Below, piece after piece: positions 48,824 through 57,381 of a DNA stretch of 61,027 bases (positions are counted from its first letter, which is position 1; each line of letters begins with the position of its first letter). The notes beneath the pieces are model-generated. The model was not told where the DNA came from. It saw only the letters and a program-made list of their open reading frames with translations, and searched no databases. Source of the stretch: Oscillospiraceae bacterium (GTDB lineage: Bacteria; Bacillota_A; Clostridia; Oscillospirales; Ruminococcaceae); assembly GCA_017829075.1 (NCBI GenBank), contig JAGAJA010000054.1, positions 1 through 61,027 of the forward strand, written 5' to 3'. A program made the position numbers and the translations under genes.

Positions 48824-49465
48824 ATGTCCGATTATATCAGAAGACTGCCGGTTTATTTGCTGCTGGACTGTTCCGGCTCAATGTCCGGCGAGCCTATCGA
48901 AGCGGTAAAGCAGGGCATCAAGGCTCTGCTGACCGAGCTTAAGGGCGACCCGCAGGCGCTTGAGACCGCCTGCCTGTCCGTAATCACATTCAACAGCACC
49001 GCAAGGCAGATATCACCGCTGACTGAGCTTATGCTCTTTAAAGAGCCGGAGCTTACCGCCGGAGGAGCCACCGCGCTTGGCGGGGCGCTCTGCGTGCTTG
49101 CAGACTGCATAAAGAACGAGGTGCGCACCTCCACAGCCACCCAGAAAGGCGACTGGAAGCCGCTGGTGTTCCTGCTGACGGACGGAGCGCCCACGGATAA
49201 CCTTGAGGACGGTCTTGAGGCGCTGAAGAATGTATCCACTGGAAACATCATCGCCTGCGCAGCCGGAGCAAATGCAAATACCAACACCCTCCGGAAGATC
49301 ACCAACAACGTGCTGATGATGAACAATCTGACCGCCGGCGATCTTGCGGCATTCTTCGCGTGGGTTTCCGGTTCGATCAAGGCTTCCTCCAAGAGCATTG
49401 ACGCAAAGCCCGGAGAGGCAATTCAGCTTCCGCCGCCTCCTCAGGGATTTGTTATCGTACCCTGA
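48824..49465 (+). CDS. terY: TerY-type von Willebrand A domain protein
   Basis: A 213-residue single vWA domain. The metal-ion-dependent adhesion site is complete: LLLDCSGSMSGEP (DxSxS), the Thr in AGGATALGGAL and the Asp in LLTDGAPTD. The C terminus ends with a proline run (LPPPPQGFVIVP). TerY proteins act in the cytosol as scaffolds and are characteristically encoded with a PP2C phosphatase and a kinase, the TerY-P triad. Here both follow. GGAGG precedes the ATG and the phosphatase starts 11 bp after the stop. Confidence 0.92.
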   Translation: MSDYIRRLPVYLLLDCSGSMSGEPIEAVKQGIKALLTELKGDPQALETACLSVITFNSTARQISPLTELMLFKEPELTAGGATALGGALCVLADCIKNEVRTSTATQKGDWKPLVFLLTDGAPTDNLEDGLEALKNVSTGNIIACAAGANANTNTLRKITNNVLMMNNLTAGDLAAFFAWVSGSIKASSKSIDAKPGEAIQLPPPPQGFVIVP

Positions 49466-49476
49466 TCGGGGGCTTT

Positions 49477-50892
49477 ATGAACAACGAGAAAAATCTGCCG
49501 GAGCTTACTCCGGAGGAAATCAATGCGGTTTCAAGCCCGGTCGGGGCAGAAACGGCGCATTCCGTCAAGTCTGCGGAGCAGGATAAACCGGAGCAGTCCC
49601 CGGAGGCGGCTCAGGCATTCTCTGTCCTTGCAGAGCCTGAGAAATCCGTACATTCTGCGGAGAAATCGCAGGAGAATGAACCTGCTGCCGAGGAAAAGCA
49701 GTCTAAGCTGTCCGACCGCGAGGTAATGCAGCACACCGCTTCTATCTGGAGGTACAGGACTGTTGCCGAGGACGGCACGGAGCTTCACACGGAGTTCCAC
49801 AGCAAGTATACAAAAGCGAACGGCTGCGAGATCATCGGCGCCCGTGCCCGCGGAAAGAAGCACAAGCACGAGGGCAGCAACTGCGACGACTGGTTTGAAA
49901 CCGCAGAAACAGACGGCTGCCTTATCGCCGTGGTCGCTGACGGAGCCGGTTCAAAGCAGCTATCGAGAATAGGCGCACGAGTAAGCTGCGAGGCTGCGGC
50001 GGATTACCTCAAAGAGGCTCTGTCGAAGACCCTTTCAGAGGATCCGGAAATAAAGCGTCAGCTTTCCGCCGAGATAGGCGGGGAGGAGTTCATGGCGGCT
50101 TGCGGCAAGCTTGCTCCGCTTATCCAGAACTCCGCCAGAGCCGCGTTTGACGCGGTGATAAAGAAGCTGGGAACGCTGTATTCCGATAAGGCGTATATAT
50201 CTAATCTGGGAAGAAATCCCACCCTTGCAGACATGGGTTCGACATTTCTTGCGGCGGTGGCTGTTCCGCTTGAGATTAACGGCAGCCGCGAAACCTTTGT
50301 AATGTCCGCTCAGATCGGCGACGGGTGTATCTGCGCAATAGACAGCAAAGCGGATTCCGGAAGCTGCTTCAAGCTTCTGGGCGAGGCGGACAGCGGGGCT
50401 TACTCCGGCGAAACCGACTTTTTGTCGGCGAAAACCGTTTCCGAGGGTGTAATTGCCCGCAAAACCCGAATAAGCCGCGGAAAATCCGATATATTAATGT
50501 TGATGAGCGACGGCGTTGCCGATGATTATTTCCCGGCGCAGCCGATGATGAAGCGGCTTTATCTCGACCTGTGCCTTAACGGGATACTTCCTATGAGGGG
50601 TGAAGTGGGCGAGCCTCAGCCGCCGGAGCCGGTGAAATTTCCGTCGGTCAGCCCGGAGCAGCAGAGCGTTGCTCTCCAGTATGCAAAGCAGCTCCTCCGC
50701 GACGGTTCGGACGAAGCCATGAACGAGCTTTGGGACAGACGAGGCGAGCTGAAATGCCATTCGCTGGAGGCATATGGGATATCCCTCGGCGAAAGACCGC
50801 AGGACAGATTGCTTGCGTGGATAGACAACTATAACGAGCGCGGAAGCTTTGATGACCGCACTCTGGTGGTCATCAATCTAAACGCAGAGTAA
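49477..50892 (+). CDS. PP2C-family protein phosphatase of the TerY-P triad
   Basis: 471 residues. Residues 1-95 are a disordered Glu/Pro/Ala-rich tail. A PP2C domain follows from about 120, with RARGKKHKHEGSNCDDWFE, the metal-site CLIAVVADGAGSKQLSRIGA (DGxG), ADMGSTFLAAVAVP, SAQIGDGCICAID, LMLMSDGVADDYF and the closing DDRTLVVINL. It would remove phosphates placed by the triad kinase. The ADGAGSKQLS form is typical of TerY-linked PP2Cs rather than SpoIIE or PrpC types. A 205-bp gap with its own promoter separates it from the kinase gene. Confidence 0.87.
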   Translation: MNNEKNLPELTPEEINAVSSPVGAETAHSVKSAEQDKPEQSPEAAQAFSVLAEPEKSVHSAEKSQENEPAAEEKQSKLSDREVMQHTASIWRYRTVAEDGTELHTEFHSKYTKANGCEIIGARARGKKHKHEGSNCDDWFETAETDGCLIAVVADGAGSKQLSRIGARVSCEAAADYLKEALSKTLSEDPEIKRQLSAEIGGEEFMAACGKLAPLIQNSARAAFDAVIKKLGTLYSDKAYISNLGRNPTLADMGSTFLAAVAVPLEINGSRETFVMSAQIGDGCICAIDSKADSGSCFKLLGEADSGAYSGETDFLSAKTVSEGVIARKTRISRGKSDILMLMSDGVADDYFPAQPMMKRLYLDLCLNGILPMRGEVGEPQPPEPVKFPSVSPEQQSVALQYAKQLLRDGSDEAMNELWDRRGELKCHSLEAYGISLGERPQDRLLAWIDNYNERGSFDDRTLVVINLNAE

Positions 50893-51024
50893 TTACACTG
50901 TGGCAATATACTATTAGTAACATAGATCTGAGTTATATAAAGCGTATGATCGTAGCGTTTTTCATCAGGATATGCCGGGCAAAAACGCAGAACATTGAAG
51001 TTTTTTTGATTACAAGACGACATA

Positions 51025-51053
51025 TTGACTTAGTATATAACGTAAAGTATAGA
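51025..51053 (+). promoter_or_regulatory. Promoter of the triad kinase gene
   Basis: TTGACT (51025-51030), 17-base spacer, TATAGA (51048-51053). Confidence 0.65.
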
Positions 51054-51097
51054 GGAAGGCGGAAATATCCGCAAAAAAGGAAAGGTTTACCGGAGCT

Positions 51098-52576
51098 ATG
51101 AACAGCGGTCAGATCGTGACTGCGGTGCTGGAAAACGGCGGAACGATTGATTTCGTAGTTGACGCGAATGCACCCAGAGGCGGCATGAAGCACACATTCT
51201 TCACGCCGGACAAAAAATACGCAGTCCAGTTTTTCAATAACCCGCAGGACGGACAGAACCCGAATATTCAGGATCGTATCCGGACGATCGTGGGAATATA
51301 CAATCCTACGCTGTCTGAGCAGGATGGCGGTGCCCTCGGAAACACCGAGAAAACTGCGGAGTATTTCCGCAGCCGCTTTTGCTGGCCGGTGGCGATAGTC
51401 AGAAGTCCGGAGTTCGGCATAGTCTGCCCGACCTATCCGCAGCGGTTCTTTTTCGGGGATAATGCGTCCACCCACGGGCTTAATCTCCGGGGAAAGGACA
51501 AGAAAAGCAACTGGTTCACCGGAAGAATGCGAAAATACATAAGCCCCGCCGAGCTTGGGGATTTCAGAACCATGCTCAGCGCTGCAATCTGTCTATCCAG
51601 AAGCATACGCAGAATGCATCAGGCAGGGCTTGCTCATTCCGATCTGTCCTGCAACAATGTGCTGATAGATCCGCAGACAGGAAGTACTGTGGTTATCGAC
51701 ATAGACTCGCTGGTGGTTCCGGGAAAATATCCGCCGGAGGTTTGCGGCACAAGGGGCTACATTGCCCCGGAGGTGCTGACAACTTTGGAATACGACCCCG
51801 GCGATCCGAGGCGGTGCCTGCCGTGTGTTTCCACCGACCTGCACGCGCTTCCTGTGCTTATTTATGAATATCTTTTCCTGCGGCACCCGCTTGCAGGGCC
51901 AAAGATATACAGCCAGAACTCCGCCGAGGAGGACGACTTCCTCGCGATGGGGCCGAAGGCTACCTTTATTGAAGATCCCAACGACACAAGCAACCGCCCC
52001 GCCGACCTAAAGGTGACGATACAGTCGCTCTCAAAAGGTCTGGAGAAGCTGTTCCTGCGGGCGTTCGTGGACGGGCTTCACAACCCCTCCGAGCGTCCTA
52101 CGGCAATGGAATGGGAGCGGGAACTGCTCAAGGCGTGGGACAGACTCAGGCGGTGCGAAAACCCGCACTGCGAAAAGAAGTGGTTTATTCTCAGAGATGA
52201 GAGAGACCCGGTATGCCCCTTCTGCAAAACACGAGTTACGGACAAAATCATCACGCTCACTCTAAAGAGCGGAATGAGGGGCAAACAGGGCGTGTACCGC
52301 GATTGCGGCGAGGTTGTTGTCTACGACCAGATGCCGCTTTACGACTGGCACGTCTATTCTAACGTCCATAACGATGAAAAGGCGGGCACCGATATGCGGG
52401 CGTATATCTGCAAGCATAACGGAATGTGGCTGCTCGTCAATCACGGTATCGAGGGAATGACTTCCCCGACCGGCAGGCTTGTCCCGAAAGGGCAGGCAGT
52501 GGAGCTTAAGGACGGAGCTGTTTTCCGCATGACCGACCGCGAAAACGGTCTGCTGTGCGAGGTTTCCGTGATTTAG
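51098..52576 (+). CDS. Protein kinase of the TerY-P triad with zinc-ribbon-like and FHA-like tail
   Basis: 492 residues. A Ser/Thr kinase domain covers about 25-345: HSDLSCNNVLID is the catalytic loop, VVIDIDSLVVPG replaces DFG with DID, and GTRGYIAPEVL is the P+1 segment. In the N lobe the usual AxK lysine appears as YAVQFF, so the ATP-anchoring Lys is not in its normal place. Next comes a cysteine cluster (CENPHCEKKW...CPFC, about 348-378), probably a zinc ribbon, then a beta-rich domain (about 390-490) that could bind phosphothreonine like FHA. No membrane helix is present. Confidence 0.82.
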   Translation: MNSGQIVTAVLENGGTIDFVVDANAPRGGMKHTFFTPDKKYAVQFFNNPQDGQNPNIQDRIRTIVGIYNPTLSEQDGGALGNTEKTAEYFRSRFCWPVAIVRSPEFGIVCPTYPQRFFFGDNASTHGLNLRGKDKKSNWFTGRMRKYISPAELGDFRTMLSAAICLSRSIRRMHQAGLAHSDLSCNNVLIDPQTGSTVVIDIDSLVVPGKYPPEVCGTRGYIAPEVLTTLEYDPGDPRRCLPCVSTDLHALPVLIYEYLFLRHPLAGPKIYSQNSAEEDDFLAMGPKATFIEDPNDTSNRPADLKVTIQSLSKGLEKLFLRAFVDGLHNPSERPTAMEWERELLKAWDRLRRCENPHCEKKWFILRDERDPVCPFCKTRVTDKIITLTLKSGMRGKQGVYRDCGEVVVYDQMPLYDWHVYSNVHNDEKAGTDMRAYICKHNGMWLLVNHGIEGMTSPTGRLVPKGQAVELKDGAVFRMTDRENGLLCEVSVI

Positions 52577-52607
52577 GCGCGTACTTCTTATAAAGAGAGG
52601 GAAAAGT

Positions 52608-55343
52608 ATGAAAAATTTTGGTTTAACTGACAGTCAGGCTGAGGAGTCCAAACAAAAATACGGCGACAACAGCATGACGGAGCAGGCTTCCGAGAGCTTC
52701 TGGGATAAGCTCAAGGGAAATCTCGGCGACCCGATGATTAAAATACTCATCGTCGCTCTGCTGATCAACGTCGTTCTTGCTATTCTGGGCGGCGTCGGCG
52801 TAATAAAAGAGGGCGCTCCGGAATGGTACGAGCCGATAGGCATTTTCATTGCTATCGCGCTTGCAACGCTGGTTTCTACGTTCTCTGAGTACAGAAACGA
52901 GAACGCGTTCCAGAAGCTTCAGGAGGAAGCTTCCCGTATCATGTGCAAGGTCTACCGCAACGGAGTTATCGCCGAGGTAGCTATCAACGATATTGTTGTT
53001 GGCGACGCAATCCTGCTTCAGGCGGGCGATAAGATCCCGGCGGACGGTATCCTGATAGACGGCGACCTCAAGGTGGATCAGTCTGTGCTCAACGGCGAGA
53101 GCCGCGAGGCGAAGAAGCTTGCCGTTCCTGAGGGCTGGACTGACACCGACGAGAACCTCAACTTCGACAACGAGCACAAGGTTTTCAGAGGAAGCGTAGT
53201 CTGCTCCGGCAATGCGGTAATGGAAGTCACCGTTGTCGGCGATAAGTCGGTTTACGGCAAGATCGCAAGCGAGCTTCAGACCGAGGACGACCGCGACACT
53301 CCGCTCAAGCTGAAGCTTGGCAAGCTGGCTAACGGTATAAGCAAGTTCGGCTACATCGGCGGTATCGCTATCGCAGTCGCAATGCTTGCTAAGACAATTC
53401 TGTTCGACACCGGCTTTGATCCTATGCTGTTCCTTGCTCCGGACGGAGTTTTTGCTTGGATAAAGCTGGTTGAAGCTATCATCAACTCTGTAATGCTGGC
53501 GGTTATCATCATCGTTATGGCGGTTCCTGAGGGTCTGCCGCTGATGATCGCGATAGTTTCCGCGCAGAACATGGGTAAGATGCTCAAGGACAACGTGCTT
53601 GTAAGAAAGGTTGCGGGAATTGAGACCGCAGGCTCTCTGAATATCCTGTTCTCTGATAAGACAGGTACTATCACAAAGGGCAAGCTGGAGGCTGTCACCT
53701 TTATTGACGGCGGTCTGAACGAGTCCAAGACCTACTCTGAGGTAGGCGGCAAGCTCAAGGACATTCTGTCCCTCTCCATTCACAAGAACACCCTGTCGAT
53801 AATTTCCGGCGAGGGTAAGGATATGAAGGTTATCGGCGGCAACGCCACCGAGCGTGCGATACTTGGTTTTGCGGCGGGTGAAGCCTGCAATGCAAAGGTA
53901 ACCGCTGTCGGCAACATTCCGTTCAACTCCACCAACAAGTACTCCGCAACTCAGGTCAAGGGTGACTATGACCTCACCCTCATCAAGGGCGCTCCGGAGA
54001 AGATACTCCAGAGATGCAGCCATTACTGGGGAACAGACGGCGAAAAGAAGCCGTTTGACATGACTGAGCTTAACAAGCGCATTGACGAGCTGGCAAACCG
54101 CGCTATCCGCGTGCTTGCCATTGCCACCAGCGAGGACGCTCTCGGCGAGGAATCCCTGCCGGAGGGAAATAACTGGACGCTGGTCGGCGTTGTGGGAATC
54201 CGTGACGAGGTTCGTCCGGAATCTGTAACAGCTATCAGTGAGGTAAAGGGCGCAGGAGTTCAGGTGGTAATGATCACCGGCGACCGCAAGGAAACCGCAG
54301 TGGCTATCGCAAAGGAAGCAGGGCTTCTCGAAAAGGACAGCGACATCGTGCTGACCTCGGACGAGCTTGCGCAGCTTTCCGATGAGGAGATCAAGCAGAA
54401 GCTCCCGAACATCAGAGTTATCGCAAGAGCGCTGCCCAGCGACAAGAGCCGTCTGGTGCGTCTTGCTCAGGAGCTTGACCTTGTTGCAGGTATGACCGGT
54501 GACGGCGTAAACGACTCACCGGCTCTGAAGAAGGCTGATGTTGGCTTCGCAATGGGCGGCGGTACAGAGGTTGCAAAGGAAGCGAGCGATATCGTTATTC
54601 TGGACGACAACTTCAACTCCATCGACCGCGCGATTCTTTACGGACGTACTATTTTCAATTCCATTAGAAAGTTCATCGTATTCCAGCTCACAATCAACGT
54701 TTCAGCGGTGCTTATCAGCTTTATCTGCCCGCTTATCGGTCTGGCAAATCCGCTGTCGGTTATCCAGATCCTTTGGGTAAACCTTGTAATGGATACCCTT
54801 GCGGCGCTTGCTTTCGGCGGCGAGCCGGCTCTCAGCCGTTATATGCACGAGAAGCCGAAGCGCAGAAACGAGCATATCATAAGCAAGAAGATGATGTCGC
54901 AGATCGTTACCGGCGCAGCGTGGACATTCATTCTGTCCCTCGCAATGCTGATTCTGGGTACGTTTGACGCAAGCAGCGCACAGCCCGGAGTAAGCTTCCT
55001 TGAGAGCTGGGGCTTTGTCCGCGAAAGCGCGATCGAGGGAGAAGCTCACGCTTACCTCCACACCGCATACTTTGCGTTCTTCATCTTCATTGCAGTATTC
55101 AACGCGTTCAATGCGAGAACAGACAAGTGCAACCTGTTTGACAACCTTACCAGAAACAAGGGCTTCCTCATGGTATTCGGCATTATCACAGTAGTGCAGA
55201 TACTCATGACCTACCTCGGTGGTGCGATACTCAGCGGTTACGGTCTGATGCAGGAGTGGCTCATGGTTCTTGTAATGGCTATCTCCATTATTCCGGTCGA
55301 TCTTATCAGAAAAGCGATCGCCAACGCGTCAATCAAGGAATAA
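52608..55343 (+). CDS. PMCA-type Ca2+-translocating P-type ATPase
   Basis: 911 residues, a full-length P2 ATPase. It has the N-terminal cation ATPase region, an actuator loop (DQSVLNGESREAKK), the membrane motif AVPEGLPLMIAI, the phosphorylation site FSDKTGTITKG, nucleotide-binding KGAPEKILQRC, the hinge MTGDGVNDSPALKKADVGFAMG and six C-terminal helices including VNLVMDTLAALAFGGEP. It should export Ca2+ from the cytosol. Such pumps recur in Ter loci, consistent with Ca2+-dependent TerD proteins. It lies 31 bp after the kinase gene, in the same transcript. Confidence 0.92.
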   Translation: MKNFGLTDSQAEESKQKYGDNSMTEQASESFWDKLKGNLGDPMIKILIVALLINVVLAILGGVGVIKEGAPEWYEPIGIFIAIALATLVSTFSEYRNENAFQKLQEEASRIMCKVYRNGVIAEVAINDIVVGDAILLQAGDKIPADGILIDGDLKVDQSVLNGESREAKKLAVPEGWTDTDENLNFDNEHKVFRGSVVCSGNAVMEVTVVGDKSVYGKIASELQTEDDRDTPLKLKLGKLANGISKFGYIGGIAIAVAMLAKTILFDTGFDPMLFLAPDGVFAWIKLVEAIINSVMLAVIIIVMAVPEGLPLMIAIVSAQNMGKMLKDNVLVRKVAGIETAGSLNILFSDKTGTITKGKLEAVTFIDGGLNESKTYSEVGGKLKDILSLSIHKNTLSIISGEGKDMKVIGGNATERAILGFAAGEACNAKVTAVGNIPFNSTNKYSATQVKGDYDLTLIKGAPEKILQRCSHYWGTDGEKKPFDMTELNKRIDELANRAIRVLAIATSEDALGEESLPEGNNWTLVGVVGIRDEVRPESVTAISEVKGAGVQVVMITGDRKETAVAIAKEAGLLEKDSDIVLTSDELAQLSDEEIKQKLPNIRVIARALPSDKSRLVRLAQELDLVAGMTGDGVNDSPALKKADVGFAMGGGTEVAKEASDIVILDDNFNSIDRAILYGRTIFNSIRKFIVFQLTINVSAVLISFICPLIGLANPLSVIQILWVNLVMDTLAALAFGGEPALSRYMHEKPKRRNEHIISKKMMSQIVTGAAWTFILSLAMLILGTFDASSAQPGVSFLESWGFVRESAIEGEAHAYLHTAYFAFFIFIAVFNAFNARTDKCNLFDNLTRNKGFLMVFGIITVVQILMTYLGGAILSGYGLMQEWLMVLVMAISIIPVDLIRKAIANASIKE

Positions 55344-55445
55344 GTATCTTCCGGCGGCGCTGGAAATACTGGCGCTGCCGGACTTATACGAGCTTCACCC
55401 TCCGATAAGGAGCGGCGGCAATACATTTCTAAGGAGGAAAATAAA

Positions 55446-56030
55446 ATGGCAGTAAATCTTTCAAAGGGTCAGCGCGTAAGCCTTGACAAATCCGTTACAA
55501 TGGCAAGAATAGGACTGGGCTGGGACACCAACCGTTACGACGGCGGTCAGGATTTTGACCTTGACGCCTGCGTATTCCTTCTCGGATCCAACGGAAAGGT
55601 TCTCCGTGACGAGGACTTCGTATTCTATAATAATCTGAACGGCAGAAACGGCGCGGTAGTCCACACCGGCGATAACAGAACCGGCGAGGGCGACGGCGAC
55701 GATGAGGCTATAATCATCGACTTCACAAAGATTCCGCCGGAGATTGAGAAGATCGCAGTAACTGTTACTATCTTTGACGCACAGGCAAAGAACCAGAACT
55801 TCGGTCAGGTTTCCAATGCGTATGTAAGAGTTGTAAAGATCGACAACCCGGACGATGTAAACGGCGAGGAAGTTATCCATTTCGACCTTATGGAGGAATT
55901 CTCCATTGAGACCGCGCTCGTTGTATGCGAGATCTACCGCTACAATGGCGACTGGAAGTTCAGCGCAGTGGCAGCAGGCTATCAGGGCGGACTTGAGGCT
56001 CTCTGCCGCTCCTACGGCGTGAACGTATAA
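55446..56030 (+). CDS. terD: TerD-family stress protein, copy 2
   Basis: A 194-residue canonical TerD: AVNLSKGQRVSLDK, GLGWDTNRYDGGQDFDLDACVFLL, VFYNNLNGRNGAVVHTGDNR, TGEGDGDDEAIIIDF, and IYRYNGDWKFSAVAAGYQGGL. Both Ca2+-binding acidic clusters are intact, and it is closer to textbook TerD/TerE than copy 1. AAGGAGG precedes the ATG. It begins the last part of the locus, followed by the TerD fusion protein 31 bp downstream. Confidence 0.94.
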   Translation: MAVNLSKGQRVSLDKSVTMARIGLGWDTNRYDGGQDFDLDACVFLLGSNGKVLRDEDFVFYNNLNGRNGAVVHTGDNRTGEGDGDDEAIIIDFTKIPPEIEKIAVTVTIFDAQAKNQNFGQVSNAYVRVVKIDNPDDVNGEEVIHFDLMEEFSIETALVVCEIYRYNGDWKFSAVAAGYQGGLEALCRSYGVNV

Positions 56031-56061
56031 TCAAGAAATTTGACCCTGAGGAGGCTGCGGC

Positions 56062-57336
56062 GTGGCTGGATTAGCTGGATCATTAAATGAAATAATAGCA
56101 AGAACCCCGGCGGGGGGAACAGCCGCGCTTCCTGCGGGTGAATTTGAAGGTCCGGTGCGCATCGACCGCGCTATGACCCTGAGAGGCAGCAATACCACGG
56201 TCTGGGCTAAGCACGGCAGCGTTATCGAGATCGCTTCCCCCGGAGTTACCATAGAGGGACTTCGGGTGGAGATCACAGAGGGCGCTCTGAGCGAGGCGGC
56301 AATCTCCGCGCGCTGTCCGGCGACCGCAAGGGACGTGGAGGTATCAGGCGCAGTGAGCGGCTTCGAAGCTGAGGACGGGGTATTTGAGATCCCGCGTACA
56401 CTGGCTCTAGGAGAGCTTTCCGCGAGTGAGGAAAACACCTTCCGCATGACTGTGGATATTCCGGCGGCGGCAAAGATATTGTGTCCGGTGTCCGGGATAA
56501 GGTTTCAGCCGGAGAATGTTCCTGCGGGGCGCAGCGAGGTGGTCATTTCTGTCAGCGGCAGCGGTTCGCCGGCGTTGATATACACCGAGGTGCTGTTGCA
56601 GTCGCAGTTCCGGCGCAGGATCTACCTCACCGGGCGGTTTACTGTGAATGCTCCGGCAGTTAAGGACAGGACGCTGTTCACCGCAAATGCTGTGGAGCGG
56701 AACAAACCCGCGCCTCAGCATTCATTGTCCGTACCTATGAGCATCACCGCCGCAAGACAGCCGGCAACAGACGTGATATCTCTTGTTGGCGAGGCGCCTC
56801 TGCCGGACGCTCCGGTTGAAGTGATGAAAAAGGGGCAGCGGATACCCGCGTCGAAGTATCTCGGCAGCGAATGCAGCATCTACCTCACCGGGCAGAAGCT
56901 GGGCAGTCTGGATATTGACCCGTATATTTTCATGCTTGACGAGAACGAGAAGTCCGTCGGCGACGGCGGGCTGGTGTTCTTTGGCAACAACGCTTCTCCG
57001 GAGGGCTCAGTGCGGTATTACCCGGACGACGGACATGTGACCGTGGATTTCGCCGCAGTTCCCGAAAACGTGAAGCGGATATCCGTGGTGTACTCGGTAT
57101 ATTCCGGCAGCACGGACAAGAACTTTTCGCTGGTTCGCAATCCAAGGCTGTCGCTTTACGCGCAGGATAAGGAACGCGTCCGGTTCGACCTTGAGGGACT
57201 TTCTGGAGAGGTGACGATAGTTGCTGCCGAGTTCTACATATACAAGGGCGAATGGCGCATTTCCGCAGTCGGCTCCGGCTTCCGGGACGGACTTGCGAAG
57301 CTATGCAACCGCTACGGAATTGAGGTAAGCGGCTAA
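56062..57336 (+). CDS. TerD-domain protein with a beta-rich N-terminal extension
   Basis: 424 residues starting at GTG after TGAGGAGG. Residues 1-115 look like a short right-handed beta-helix (LPAGEFEGPVRIDRAMTLRG, VIEIASPGVTIEGLRVEITE). About 120-230 is a second beta domain. A TerD domain occupies about 255-424 (MKKGQRIPASKYL, SLDIDPYIFMLDENEKS, LVFFGNNASPEGSVRY, ISAVGSGFRDGLAKLCNRYG). The TerD part lacks the GDGDDE Ca2+ loop (PDDGHVTV instead), so it may bind no or less Ca2+. The combination is unusual and suggests a scaffold role (inference). Confidence 0.8.
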   Translation: MAGLAGSLNEIIARTPAGGTAALPAGEFEGPVRIDRAMTLRGSNTTVWAKHGSVIEIASPGVTIEGLRVEITEGALSEAAISARCPATARDVEVSGAVSGFEAEDGVFEIPRTLALGELSASEENTFRMTVDIPAAAKILCPVSGIRFQPENVPAGRSEVVISVSGSGSPALIYTEVLLQSQFRRRIYLTGRFTVNAPAVKDRTLFTANAVERNKPAPQHSLSVPMSITAARQPATDVISLVGEAPLPDAPVEVMKKGQRIPASKYLGSECSIYLTGQKLGSLDIDPYIFMLDENEKSVGDGGLVFFGNNASPEGSVRYYPDDGHVTVDFAAVPENVKRISVVYSVYSGSTDKNFSLVRNPRLSLYAQDKERVRFDLEGLSGEVTIVAAEFYIYKGEWRISAVGSGFRDGLAKLCNRYGIEVSG

Positions 57337-57381
57337 ATAACTAAATTACAAGAAACTTTGAGAGGAATGGTCTGGCAAGGT

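Noticed and set aside
52623..54023. 466-codon open frame antisense to the Ca2+ ATPase gene
   Set aside because: The plus-strand ATPase has every family motif; the antisense frame is an artefact of its codon bias and has no recognisable domain.
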